Of a stretch of DNA of 64,000 nucleotides, positions 23,191-34,067 are shown piece by piece; the first letter of the stretch is position 1; each line of letters begins with the position of its first letter. Source of the stretch: Mycogone perniciosa (Eukaryota; Ascomycota; Sordariomycetes; Hypocreales; Hypocreaceae). Position numbers and translations under genes: made by a program. The stretch is from positions 1 through 64,000 of the forward strand of contig JAOALB010000012.1 in NCBI GenBank assembly GCA_025331125.1. The letters run 5' to 3'. The notes below the pieces were generated by a model, which made no database searches, was not told the DNA's origin, and saw only the letters and a list, made by a program, of their open reading frames with translations.

Positions 23191-24015
23191 CGGGGCGATG
23201 GTGGTGGTTGCGGGTGAGCAAGGCTGCCCTGTGACGAGCGAACTCTGGGCTGAGGAGGCGACGAACGATCGGCCTGGAGAAGAAGTCGGCAGAGGTTCTA
23301 TAGGTGGTGACTCTGCCCCAGATGATGGAGCGCGATGTCGTGATTTGAGCTGAAGGCTCTAGGATGACATTATCCGCTGTTTATGGATAGATGGATGTCG
23401 GAGGCGTGGAGAGGCTTTGATGAATGTGGTTAGTGAAGCGTTGGTGCGTTTTCTCCGACATCGTTTCAGGGTCGCCCCACCAGTTCATTACCAGTACAAT
23501 GTAGATATTATGTAGAGCATCAAACAGCCATTCTTCTATGATAAGGATTAAAAAGGCTCTTGAATCATGAACTGTTCAAATATTTATTTATTCCGTAATT
23601 TCCCGAGAATGAGATTGTTTGCCAAGCTTGGCCTCTCACTTGACCTGCCCTCATGCATCTGCACGAGGGCTGCTAGGAGGTCCTGTCGTTATTGGATATT
23701 GCATGTGGTCAACTCACAATAATCTTCATGACCAGGAGTACGTACCAAACACCGGATCGTCCTCCAGCATCACAAAGAGGGTCGTACTCAACTGATATGT
23801 GTTGGTTGAACGTGGCACCCACTGGCGGCCTGTTAGTGGATTCTGCTTTGTACAGCGTTGAGGAGGTAGCTGGAAAAGGCGATGAAATGCTATCAAGAAT
23901 CATCCGGTCCTCATATATCAGGAATATCAATATCCGACCAAAATCCTCTCCACCCGTCGATATCCCCACTCAAGATCCGGCTTGAATCGTGATCAACCGC
24001 AGTCCGCCAACAAAT
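23191..24015. other. Intergenic
   Basis: The left side should hold the promoter and leader of the PTC5-like gene. The right side, next to the NLR relic, shows no coding sequence that I recognise. Confidence 0.5.
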
Positions 24016-25210
24016 ATGTCGTTGAACCCCAAAGACTACACTGTTGGTTGGATTTGTTCCATCCCCGCAATGGAAAAGGAGGAGTATACCAATACGATTT
24101 TGGAAAAGTAATTCAAGACCAGGAGTTTCGAACTCCAGGGTATTCCTTAACCAGACTCCTAAAATCTTTCAAGCAGCTGTATCTCACCTTACGACACAAT
24201 ATGAGGAAGTATGGATGACCAGACCCGAGTAGTGACCGACTGTATAAGTCAGGAATCACTCATTACAACGAAGCAGTCTGTCCTGCAGTCTGCAGAGACG
24301 ATCCATCAAAACTTGTTACTCGACCTCAACGGAGAGATGAGGAAGATGACCCTGCAATCCACTATGGTTTGATCGCTTCAGCGAATCAGGTTATGAAAGA
24401 TGCCACCATTCGGGACTGACTCGCAGCACGACACAACATACTTTTTTTTTTGAAATGGAAGCAGCAGGACTCATGAAACATTTTCCCTGTGTGGTCATTC
24501 GAGGGATTTGTGATTACTCCGATTCACATAAAAATAAATGCTGGCAAGGGTATGCGGGCAGTCGACTGATGCTTTGCTGGCAAGTCTGCTGAAGCAGTTG
24601 GCCCAAACTCAAGACTCCCTATCGCCAAGTCTGAAAGGACTTCACGGCCGACATGAATCGAAACGGACGCGGCCATCATCACAATATATATCGAAGCTTC
24701 TCTACCCAGCTATAGCGTCATATGCTACAGTTTATATTATCATCGATGCGCTAGATGAATGCTATGCCTCATATGACAGCCTTTCGGGGGGTTTGTCAGA
24801 GCTATTCGAGCTCCAAAGCTTGTATAGCATAAATATTGTTGCAACTTCATGATTCGTTCCGGAAATTGTCGACTATTTTAAGAATAGAAGCGGCGTGACA
24901 CTGGAGATATGCGCAACGGATGATGATATAAACCGGCATCTGGATATAAATATGAGGCGACTGCGGCCATTTGTTCACGAAAATGCACCGTTAGAGGAAG
25001 AGATAAACACAAAAATTCCGGAAGCTGTGGACGGAATGTAAGGTCACACCTAGACTATGATCCAGCGCAAGACTAATGAATGCTAGGTTTCTGTTGGCTC
25101 AGATCTACTTGGATTCGCTTCAGGACAAGATGACACCAAAGGAGATCAGAAGCGCCTTGCGCAATTAGCTACCTCTCATTTACAATCTTTGGGAAGAATG
25201 ATGCATCTTA
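24016..25210 (+). pseudogene. Relic of a fungal NLR gene (nucleoside phosphorylase - NACHT)
   Basis: Broken pieces of one gene lie in the right order. At 24016 MSLNPKDYTVGWICSIPA is the usual start of the N-terminal nucleoside-phosphorylase-like domain of fungal NLR proteins. An internal deletion follows near 24070, then GKGGVYQYDFGKVIQDQEF, a frame change, FLNQTPKIFQAAVSHL, another frame change, RPDPSSDRLYKSGITH and HYGLIASANQVMKDATIRD up to a stop near 24417. Then EMEAAGLMKHFPCVVIRGIC ends the domain. The NACHT part starts after its P-loop has been lost, but keeps the Walker-B-like VYIIIDALDEC (about 24732). A stop interrupts the sensor region near 24850. An intron at 25038-25086 is still intact and restores DGMFLLAQIYLDSL. 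Stops in place of expected Arg codons (CGA to TGA) would fit cytosine mutation such as RIP. NLR proteins of this type act in fungal self/non-self recognition. Confidence 0.85.
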
Positions 25211-25449
25211 ATACGGGCGGAGGAACATGTACTCTGTCAAGGTCTGAGTTGTAGTTGAAGCCAAGCTGATCTGCCGCACTGTGTTCGCTGCCGAGGTTTT
25301 ACCATTCATTTCACCTCATCACATGCTATGAGTGAGAGGCTCATACACATCCCGTCGCCGTTTACAAGACCTGTGTAAGCTATAAAAGATCATCTCATCC
25401 GCGACGGCGAATATTGCATCGCATCTACACGACCCAAAAAGCAAACACA

Positions 25450-26277
25450 ATGGATCACTCACCCGCACTCTCAGGAGTAGACCGAATCCGCTCACTCAAA
25501 GACCAAGACTCCATCTTCCAAGCCTTCGACGCCTACCCATGGACAAAAGACACAGCGTTTCTCGTACGTCACATCTACACCCTCTCTCTTCTCTCTTTCA
25601 CTCACATTCAAACAATTTCAGCTCATCTCCTCTCCTCAGTCCGGCCTCCGCGCCATCCTCGGTGAACCAAACTCACCAAACCCTCAACCCGGCTCCCCCC
25701 GCGACATCGCAACCCACGCCCGCATCTTCTACTATACTCAGCGCATCGGCGTCCAAATCGACTTCACCGGCTACCAAGCCTGGCTCGCCCAACACCCCGA
25801 ACACCAGCCTCCCGACATTCTCCCCGAGGGCTACGAGGACAAACAGCCTGAATCTCCTCCATCTTCAGCCACACCATGGCAACAAGCTGCCCCCAAAGCA
25901 GACCTCTACGTTGATCGTGCCGCCGCTGCCGCCCAGTCAGCCTCTGGCGGCGAGCCAAGTTATCCCATGGCCTTCGCCGAGATGATTAAGCTCCTTCAAG
26001 AGGGCAAACCAATCCCCGGCATTAGACAAATCCCCAACACCATTGAGAGAGACCCGGTATGTCGAAAGTGCACTTCCTTGACTCACTCGTAAAGCCTCCC
26101 TTTTGCGTACTTACTCCTCCTTCACAGTCTGTTAAGCCGATTGGTTCGCGACCTGTCCCCAGGAAACCATGGGAGCGAAACGCCCCTGAAGTGGACGGTG
26201 CAACAAACGTTGACGTGGAGTTCCCGCCAGTTGAGGAACAGGTCGCTGCTGTCCCTCCTCCTACTGAGACCTCTTGA
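25450..26277 (+). CDS. PEX39: PEX39-like KPWE-motif protein
   Basis: Three exons, 25450-25563, 25622-26056 and 26128-26277, with introns of 58 and 71 nt, give 232 residues. The N-terminal half (LISSPQSGLRAILGEPNSPN, ARIFYYTQRIGVQIDFTGY) resembles the small helical domain found before KPWE domains in fungal peroxin-14-like proteins. The second half has PMAFAEMIKLLQEGKPIPGI followed by RQIPNTIERDP and, after the last intron, RPVPRKPWERN with KPWE at residues 196-199. This GKPxPGI...KPWE layout is that of the recently described Pex39 family (yeast YJR012C, human C6orf226), which assists Pex7-dependent import of PTS2 proteins. No membrane segment is visible. Orthology is inferred from the motif layout; another KPWE-domain protein is the alternative. 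Confidence 0.7.
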
Positions 26278-27129
26278 GGCCGCTCCCAAACAAACGAGGT
26301 TGGGAGCATAACTTATTCGTTTATATCTGCATCTATGGCGTTTATCGTGGTTGGATTTGCTTCGGCTTGTAGTTGTTGGGATGTAGACATCGAAACCCCG
26401 CAAGATACCACACACAAGACACGACTACTACAGCACAACTTGAATGCTTTATCAAGAACTCCAATGAATTAATCGGCCACGCCCAATTAGTAAAAACGCA
26501 GGCCAAAATTAAAGCAAAAATCCTGGCGATAAAAAGCCTTGCAACTACTAACACGATTAAGTCTTCTCCGTGTGACATCCTTTATCCCTTGATTCTTCTC
26601 ACTGCGCAAAACAAGATGCAATCCTCCATAGAACCACTACACTTCCGTTTTAAGACTTTCTAATAGCCATCGTCTCCTCCAACAAACGGGCAACTAGTTC
26701 AATCTCGAGACTGAAATACGGGGAGACGGAATGTTTCAGGATAAGAGTCTGGCGTCCGTACATGTCGAGATGCAAACTGTGCCCCAACAAGGGGAAACGA
26801 TCGTGGCCATTAGCAACTGCAGTCTCCTCCATATTTCAAAATGCATAACCATGATGTGTCCAATGCGCCCAAGCAGGCAGTAGCGTGCTGAGCGTAGGAT
26901 GACGTGTGATCTTAAATTAATTACACGGGAAAATGTTCGTAAGAAGAGGTCGACATATTCTTGTGGGTCTGCCATCTTGACGAGAAGAACGTGAGGCGAA
27001 ATCAGATATGGAATCGACAAGATGGGCCATGGAAAAAAGAATGATAGCCACAATGGCCGTGCGAATACCTGTCGAAGGTTTTAGGTAAAGTGGTGTCGCC
27101 AGCGATCAGACCTGGATGTTCAGTTCACA
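26278..27129. other. Convergent intergenic stretch
   Basis: This lies between the 3' ends of the PEX39-like gene (+) and the Pumilio gene (-). Both 3' untranslated regions should be here. Open frames on the minus strand near 26650-27053 show no domain and no splice logic and were not called. Confidence 0.55.
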
Positions 27130-29455
27130 TCAACGATATGCACCAGCATATCTTGCGGGTGCTGGTCCGATGCGGGTGTTGCCCATACCAGGTCCAACAC
27201 CGGGGCCGGGTCGAGTTGTAACTGCGTGGTTGGTGCACAGCATCCCAACGCGCGAGCCGAACTTAGATCCTCTGAGGGATACCATGTGCTTCCGAATGTG
27301 AGCTGCCACCATTTCACGGTGTTGGGGAGTGGCATTGTTGAGAATCCACTGAATCAGGTAGTTGCCATACTGGTCGCTCGAGATGTCAATGAGGGGAATG
27401 CGAGTTCGATCACGGCGTCCCTCACAAACTCGGTCCAAATATCGGCCCAAGAATTCACCACCACCAATCTTAAGGCATTTCTCCACAACCTTGGAAGCAA
27501 ACTGGTCGGTGCTGTACTCTGCAGCATACCGGATGACATGGTCGATCGCTCGGCTACGGTCAGGTGGGGCGCCGTGTTCGCAGATGTGCTGGATGCACCA
27601 GTTTCCAAATTGGCCATGGGCTACGATGTCGATATTGGCGAGGACTTCTTCAATGCAGGGTCGCTTCGACAAACAGCTATTAGCATCCAGTCTCCAAAAT
27701 CACACAGGTCACAACTTACCTTGTCCTCTTCAAGACAGTTTTCGAAAATGTTCTGGACGACAAGGCTACCAGTTTCTCCCAGTGCAACCTCGTGCCACAT
27801 TCCTCGGAGAGCTTCATTGACGAATTTCATTATTTGAGGAGGGGATTCGGTCCATCGCAGTTCAAAGAGCTTCTGCCAGACGTGACACGCGTATCTGTGA
27901 ATTACAGTCTCGGGGATTCTGCGGAGAAGTTCGTGGACCATGATTGCCTTGTAGTCCTCTGGGACCGAGTCGAATGCTTTCTGAACAACATGGCAGCCGA
28001 ATGGGTCCATTGAGAGATTCAAGGTATTGCCACGAATAGCCTCGGCAATTTTGATTACTTGCTCTGGAGTTCCGTGTTCGAAACAACGTTGGACGAGAAA
28101 ATTGCCAAACCTGTTCACCATCAAGGGATATGCCTGGGCCACGATGGCCTCAACAATCTCATACTTCTGCTCGGGAGTGCCAACTTTGAGCTTCTGCTGC
28201 AGGAAGATGGAGGCTTGTTGATCATTATTGCAGACAATCTTGTCGACGATGTACTTCCAGTTACAATTGACGTTTCGGTCAAGCAATCGACGGTAATTAA
28301 GGGGCTCAGTCGGTGGCAGGTAGGTTGGTCCTTCTGAAGGAATAACCTGTCTACTGTCAGCATGTAATAATACATTGTGGACTGGCTCGTCAAAAACATG
28401 CCTCATTCTTCCAGGGAGCCTTCGAGGTGAACTCTGAGGCATGCGGCGACAGGGGCGTTCCAATGGCATGCTGCTGGTAAGGTGGATACATGGCCATGCC
28501 CATTGGATTCATCCCTGAAGCCACATTCATGGGTCCACCAGGCATTGGACTACGCATGGAGTCAAACTGGCCCGGTGGGCCTCCCATTCCGCCATAGGCA
28601 CCCCCGAATTGATGAGGTGTGCTCAGTCGATTGTCAAACCGATTGCCTTGACGACCCGCAGCTGAACGGGTTAGGAGATCAGAGTCTGAGGCCAGACGAT
28701 CGCTCCGAGAACTATCCACCAATGTGTATGGTGCATTGGGGTCCACGTAGCTTTGGTTATAGCCATGACCGCCAAACCAGTTTCCAGGAGAGGGTTCGGT
28801 GACAGGTGCTGGAAGTGGAGTAGGATTGGCAAACGAGCCTTTGGTATTACCCCAAATCCCGCGAGTTCGATTGAACGTGTTCACCGAGAGCGCATCACTC
28901 GTATCGGATTGAGCATCCTCCGGGCTGCGTCTACCCCAAGCATTCTCCCGTGGGAGCGAGGCTTCAGCCCTGACGGTTCCAAAGTCAGAAGTCCGACTCT
29001 GAGCCAGCTCCTGATCAAGTTTAGAAATCTGATTGCGAGCTTGGGCAAGCTGCAACTTCAAGCGAAGAACCTCCTCAGCGTCTGGACGAGCATCGTCAAG
29101 TGTGGCACTAGCCGGTCGTGTGGTCGGCGCGGTGGTAGGGAAGCCATCGGTTGCCGGCGTGATAGGGAGGGAGTTGCTCGAAGAAGCATGGTCCATGACT
29201 CTCAAAAATGGACCGTCGTCGTCTTCGGACTTGAGAGCCTCGTTCTGTTTAGTCAGAACAGCTTGCTGTTCAGAAAGCCGAGCAAGCAACTTGTCCATGG
29301 GACAGGTATCGCCAAAATTTGGCATCTCGTGAGGCATCTTCATCCTCTGTCATTACTAGTGAATCTTGAGAATAAAGTGCCGTATGGTTGCCTACCTTCG
29401 GGTAACCTTGGTTTGCCAACTTTGACGTGGTCAACACGGCGATGTTCTTCTTCAT
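27130..29455 (-). CDS. Pumilio (PUF) family RNA-binding protein
   Basis: Four exons, 29455-29396, 29346-28402, 28346-27720 and 27663-27130, give 721 residues. Intron 2 (28401-28347) has a GC donor (GAG then GCATGT); no GT donor keeps the frame. The first 350 residues are low complexity, with a short coiled coil (LSEQQAVLTKQNEAL and LRLKLQLAQARNQISKLDQ) and Gly/Met/Pro-rich stretches. Eight PUF repeats follow, recognisable by cores such as NRFGNFLVQRCFEHG, DPFGCHVVQKAFD, HRYACHVWQKLFEL, GETGSLVVQNIFEN, GQFGNWCIQHICEHG, DQFASKVVEKCL and DQYGNYLIQWILNN. PUF proteins bind 3' untranslated regions and lower mRNA stability or translation. The start at 29455 is chosen because only its frame (MKKNIAVLTTSKLANQGYPK) joins exon 2 in phase. 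The closest named relative may be fission yeast Mcp2. Confidence 0.9.
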
Positions 29456-29504
29456 CAGAGGGCCGGGTCCTTTCTCCTGTTGCTGTTATCTTAGCCAGGC
29501 TTGC

Positions 29505-29588
29505 CATGTTATAGTTGTAGATGCTCGAGCTGGCGGGAGAGGTGCAATGTACACATGACCCGAGGATTGGAAATGGCTTGACACTTAC
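29505..29588 (-). promoter_or_regulatory. Pumilio leader: 5'UTR intron and upstream ATG
   Basis: In the 5' leader a strong donor GTAAGT (29588) and acceptor CCGCCAG (ends 29530) mark a likely 59-nt leader intron. Just after it an ATG at 29507 opens a reading frame that, once intron 1 is spliced, overlaps the main start and ends at 29270 inside exon 2. Such an overlapping upstream ORF would normally reduce translation of the main frame. Confidence 0.5.
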
Positions 29589-30970
29589 GCTCGAGGTTGC
29601 AGAAGCCGAGACTCCATCTCCAGCCTGTCTTGAACAATCTTCCTGAAAGATGCCGGTCGGAAGCGGGACGGCGTGTTGAGGGGTAGAACCACAGGATCCG
29701 GAGGCTGACATTGCATATGTGCTGCCAAAGACAGTAGCAGGACGATAAGGAGAGATGAGGTGGGACAGTGACAGAGGCGATGACGATAGAGCTCCCACTC
29801 AAGAGGAGAGTTCAGCTACGTGAGAACAGACTGTTGTGCAGAAATCCAGAAAAGTGTGGTTTAGATGGAAGAGAAATTTCTGTGGCAGAGGTTGCTGGGG
29901 TAGATGTTGTCGGCTCGTTTCGGTCAGGCGTGAAAGAACGGCCTGCAAGAAAGTTGGAGGCAAGAGCCGGCAGCAGCTGCAGGTCCCAATCGTTGCAGGA
30001 AAAAACACCAAGCTGCTCGCTAAGGCAAAAAGGGCAAGATTCATACGCGAAATCGGGAACCTGGGGTAAAGCAGGTACCTGAGCAGTTATGAATTAGGGA
30101 GATGACAAAGGAAGGACGAGACTCGACAGAACCGAGCGGCATCAAGCTGCACAACCGAGGCTGATGGAAGCCGAGTTCGAGGTCCAAAAAGGGTGTTGGC
30201 AGAAGGTGAATTAGGTAGGGGCATATGGAGGCCTAAGGCGGATAGCAGTCGAAGCACTAGGTAGAGCACCAGGCCAAGTGAATCACCCTCAGGGGGCCTA
30301 AGAGGCAGCCCTACAGCACAAGTCTGCAGACCTGACTGCGCTTGACTCGACAATTGCATGGCAGCCTTGCAGTATTCCAAAGACACATCTGGCAGCAACT
30401 GCAGCAGCAACTAGCATTCATGCCATGCATCCCCCTTCGCTTCTAGCCTAGAAGCGAGCCAGGGGGTGTCCCATAGCCAGGCGAATCCTCTCAAACCTAA
30501 AGAGTAGCAGAAGCTCCATCCTTCCATAATGAGTGCCTATAACCAGATAAGCATTAGATGCGTAGATAATCAGGGACCAAGTCATGTAACCCACCTCGAG
30601 ATAAATGCGATGATGAACATCCCCCCTCATTCTGATTTCCCCCATGTCACCAGCATCAACGTCATTCACATATCACAAAACTCTCCCATCCGCCGTAAGG
30701 CCATTCATCATAACATTTTTTCCCCAGGCAAGGCAGAGATTGCCTAGTTCAGGGGTAATCATACAATAGATTTACAGACTCAGGAGGAGCGTAGATCTTG
30801 GGTCTTATGCCCTTCAACGCTTTTCCTGCCCATCAAATCTTCTATCCTTACCACGTCACATCTGACAGATATTGGTCGTGCCATTGTAAGGACGGCCTCG
30901 CCGTATGTGCCCCCAAAAGTCCATCAGAGTAAACCATGCATCCCTCATCGTTTCTTGCCTGGCGTTGGAA
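29589..30970. other. Intergenic between Pumilio gene and mS33
   Basis: The left part is the promoter and distal leader of the Pumilio gene. The right part should hold the mS33 3' untranslated region. No supported gene was found in between. Confidence 0.5.
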
Positions 30971-31423
30971 CTACAAGCCTGTTAGCCACAACGTTTTCAA
31001 TAGGTATGATCGAAACACATACCAGGAGGTCCCCTCTTCTTCTTCGGTGCACTCTTTCCACGTTGCTTGAGTCTGCAGACACTGGGTCAGCTAGTCATTC
31101 TCCCACATCTTCTCATCGCTGCACCTACTCTTCAATGTACTCAAATCGATCCTCCTCCGCTTCATCCCACGTAGCAAGAACAGGACCAAACCCTTGTTTT
31201 ACATCCTTGATGGTCGCTAGCTTTCGCGGGTAGTAAGCTGCAAGCGCGGGTCCTTTCAAGCGTTGTCGCAAGATTTTGTTGCCCATGCGGACCCCCTCAG
31301 GGTTGTACGTCGTGGCGAAGATTTGGCATTGCGCCTTGAGATTGTCAGTGGAAGGTATAGAGAGTCTTCCAGAATCAAACTAACCTTCATCAAATCTAAT
31401 AACCGTGCTCGAGGGACACTCAT
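30971..31423 (-). CDS. RSM27: Mitochondrial small-subunit ribosomal protein mS33
   Basis: Four exons, 31423-31385, 31334-31129, 31072-31023 and 30978-30971, give exactly 100 residues; the three introns are 50, 56 and 44 nt. The last coding exon is only 8 nt. The protein starts MSVPRARLLDLMK, then QCQIFATTYNPEGVRMGNKI and RLKGPALAAYYPRK, the conserved core of the MRP-S33/S27 family (yeast Rsm27, Pfam MRP-S33). It ends ELKQRGKSAPKKKRGPPGL, a basic tail typical of the family. The product belongs to the small subunit of the mitochondrial ribosome. It is transcribed divergently from the RNase III gene. Confidence 0.93.
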
Positions 31424-31711
31424 CTTGACATATTCGACGTCTGATGCAGGCGATCCACGTCGTTGATTGTCGAACGACGTTGAATTGAATTGACGATGTT
31501 CTCTTGCATGGAAGACACTAGTCCTTATTCAGAATAGCTTAGATCACAGGTCTCCGTATTTGTAGCTCTTTGATTGGTCACTATGCAAAGGTGGGTCTCT
31601 CTCTTCTTATCATTCTTATCAACACTCAACTCACCTTCAACTCTCTTTCATTCAAAAGTTCATTCAGATTTCCAGGGCACATCGTCTTTTTCTCTTGTCT
31701 TGACAGGCAAA
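31424..31711. promoter_or_regulatory. Shared mS33/RNT1 promoter region
   Basis: Only 288 bases separate the two divergent start codons. Just before the RNT1 ATG there is a pyrimidine-rich run ending in TTGACAG (31702-31708) that could be the acceptor of a leader intron with donor GTGGGT near 31590. Confidence 0.55.
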
Positions 31712-33052
31712 ATGTCCAAAAGGCCAAACGCGTCGGAGGTCGAACATAGCCACAAGAGGCAGCAGACACATGATCCAAGAGGGAATAGCACATTGGATAT
31801 CTCTAGCTACGCCCTGATCAGAATTGCGGGACAAGCTGATGAGCTTATCAATTGCCTGCAGTCTTTACAAAGACAGCTTGAACAAAATCAGAACCCACAA
31901 GATTCACCGCAGCTTCAAGAAACCAAGAAGCGACTATCGCGATTAAGCAAGCGTCTACTTCCTTCGTTTGAGGCTCTTCAATCAAATGATAGATCCGACG
32001 CAATAGTCAGCGGTGCTGGGTCGTCTCATGATGAGGATACGCCGGTAGGTTCCCTTGTTCCGCGCCATTCATTTTGTGATAGCTAAGTCGCGTCGCAGAA
32101 CCATCAACAGCAAGAAGATTCGTGTCAGAATACTTCCAGCCCTCAACCACAGAGCCTCACAAATAATAAGTCTGTAGTCGCAGCTGATTTACCAATACCC
32201 TCAGCCATTACAGTGACACCTTGGGTTTCATCTGAAATCAAGCCAGGATGGCCACTCCTACCTCCGATACTCAACCCTGATCTCGCCGATGAAGCATTCA
32301 CACACCCAGGGTTGGGCCGTAAGCTGAATTACGAACGACTGGAATGGCTTGGGGACGCGTATCTTGAACTGATCGCAACGGCGTTAATTCATCAGACATT
32401 TGGACATTTACCTTCGGGCCGCTGCTCCCAACTACGAGAACGACTCATTCGGAACGTCACCCTCGCTGAGTATTTTCGGCATTACGGTATGACAAGATGG
32501 GCCAAACTTCCCGACAATTTCAACGAGAATAGAGGACTCGGGCGAGGAAGGTCAAACGACAAGGACCTCAGGAAGACGCAGGCGGACATGTTTGAAGCCT
32601 ACGTTGCAGCAGTCGTTCTTTCCGAGCAAAACGGGCTTACTAAGGTGACTGAATTTCTTAAGGCGATATGGGGCAGAACTATTTTGGACGAAATTAAGAA
32701 GGCCGAGGCAGCGAAAAGAGAGACTAGCAACAACAAGGAGTCGACGGAAAAAGACAACGCTTCCAGCGCCAAGGAACGATTGAGCCAAAAGATAGTTGTC
32801 AAAGGTGTTACTATTCTATACAAAGATCTTCCTTGCGAGAAGAAGGACAAGCTTGGCCTCCCTCTTTATTCTATCGGGGTATACCTGGACGGCTGGGGCG
32901 AGATGGGAAGGCTATTGGCGGTAGGCACGGCGCTGAGCAAGAAGGAGGCCGGTCAGAAAGCCGCAGAGACGGCGCTACAAAACAGGAGATTGATGAGGGC
33001 CTACGAAGAGAAGAAGAAGGCTTACATGGAGGCTAGAGATAATAACTCGTAG
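31712..33052 (+). CDS. RNT1: RNase III (Rnt1-type) endonuclease
   Basis: Two exons, 31712-32044 and 32099-33052, with a 54-nt intron, give 428 residues. The N-terminal ~160 residues are polar and poorly conserved in kind. The RNase III domain has the signature YERLEWLGDAYLELI, with the expected metal ligands E190, E193 and D197, and a second acidic pair D274 and E277 in TQADMFEAYVAAV. A charged linker (ETSNNKESTEKDN) leads to a double-stranded RNA-binding domain at about residues 325-410 (LYSIGVYLDGWGEMG, KKEAGQKAAETAL). Rnt1-type enzymes cleave stem-loops in pre-rRNA, snRNA and snoRNA precursors in the nucleus. A single RNase III domain and no helicase exclude Dicer. The ATG at 31712 is the first after the putative leader intron. 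Confidence 0.92.
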
Positions 33053-34067
33053 ATGGGTTCTACAGCACTCACTACATGTGTTTTGTGGTGCCTGGTTATT
33101 ATCACCCCCTTGGGTACCTCGTCAAGGCACAAGACAATGTCTTTGCAACTCTCTCTCGCGACGGGATGTGTCTTGCAATTCTGACTGCATGTGCTTGTTT
33201 GTCCAATGAAACCACGTATTCAAAATAACTTTGCCCGTATGCACCGTCCAATTTCGCAAGTCTGTTTGTAAGACACTATTCATGGTGACACGATCAAGGA
33301 AGACCCGCTGCTGCCTACTCCATACTTACTACCAACCAACAGCCCAGGGCAATGCAGAGCGAACCGAAAAACGCCCCTTTGCTGCAATTGTATGCATCAA
33401 GAATTGCCAGTTGTAAGAGAGGTACTTCCATACGAAGTACACCCAGACGCCAATCCCGCAAGGCACCAACTCTATTCCGGGCGCAAAGCTGGATATACCA
33501 GCCATTATAGGCAATTTCACGTGTCTCGGGAAGTACTACCCAGCTTATCGATGGCGCACAAGCTGTAGTTAGTGGTCGGATAGTGCAGTCCAGTGGGCAT
33601 GTCGACAGCCGAGACCCCTGGCCGATAGCGTCGCAGGTGTCCATTGCATTTCCGAGTGGCGCGTTCGCGCCGAGGTTCAATGCTGGAATGCCGTCTGCAC
33701 TTATTGATTCCTCGTATCCTACATGCTATCGTCGAATTCGCCGCTCGTCAGCCTGATCTCTCTTCCCTCTTCTTATTCTCTTACTCTCTTACTCTCTTAC
33801 TCTCCCCCGAAAATCGGCCGCGCCTGTTGGTGCACTGTGGGCTTTCTCGGAGTCGCGGAATATTCCTCTTGAATCGCCAATCGCTGTATCGTTCCTTGTT
33901 CCTACGTCGGTGTGCATATCGTAGCCCCCCTGCGATCGCGCCTCATCTCCGACGACTCGACTCGCCTGCGCCGCGGGGGTTAATACCAGTCAGACGCCAT
34001 TCAGATATTTATCTGTCAAACTCAAGGCATTGAGGGAGCAGCACAGCTCCCAGGTACCGCCGCCACA
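33053..34067. other. Intergenic, RNT1 to ATG37
   Basis: It holds the RNT1 3' region and the ATG37 promoter and leader. One TACGAAGTAC copy lies at 33431. A pyrimidine-rich run with repeated TTACTCTC units is at about 33775-33805. No gene seen. Confidence 0.5.
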
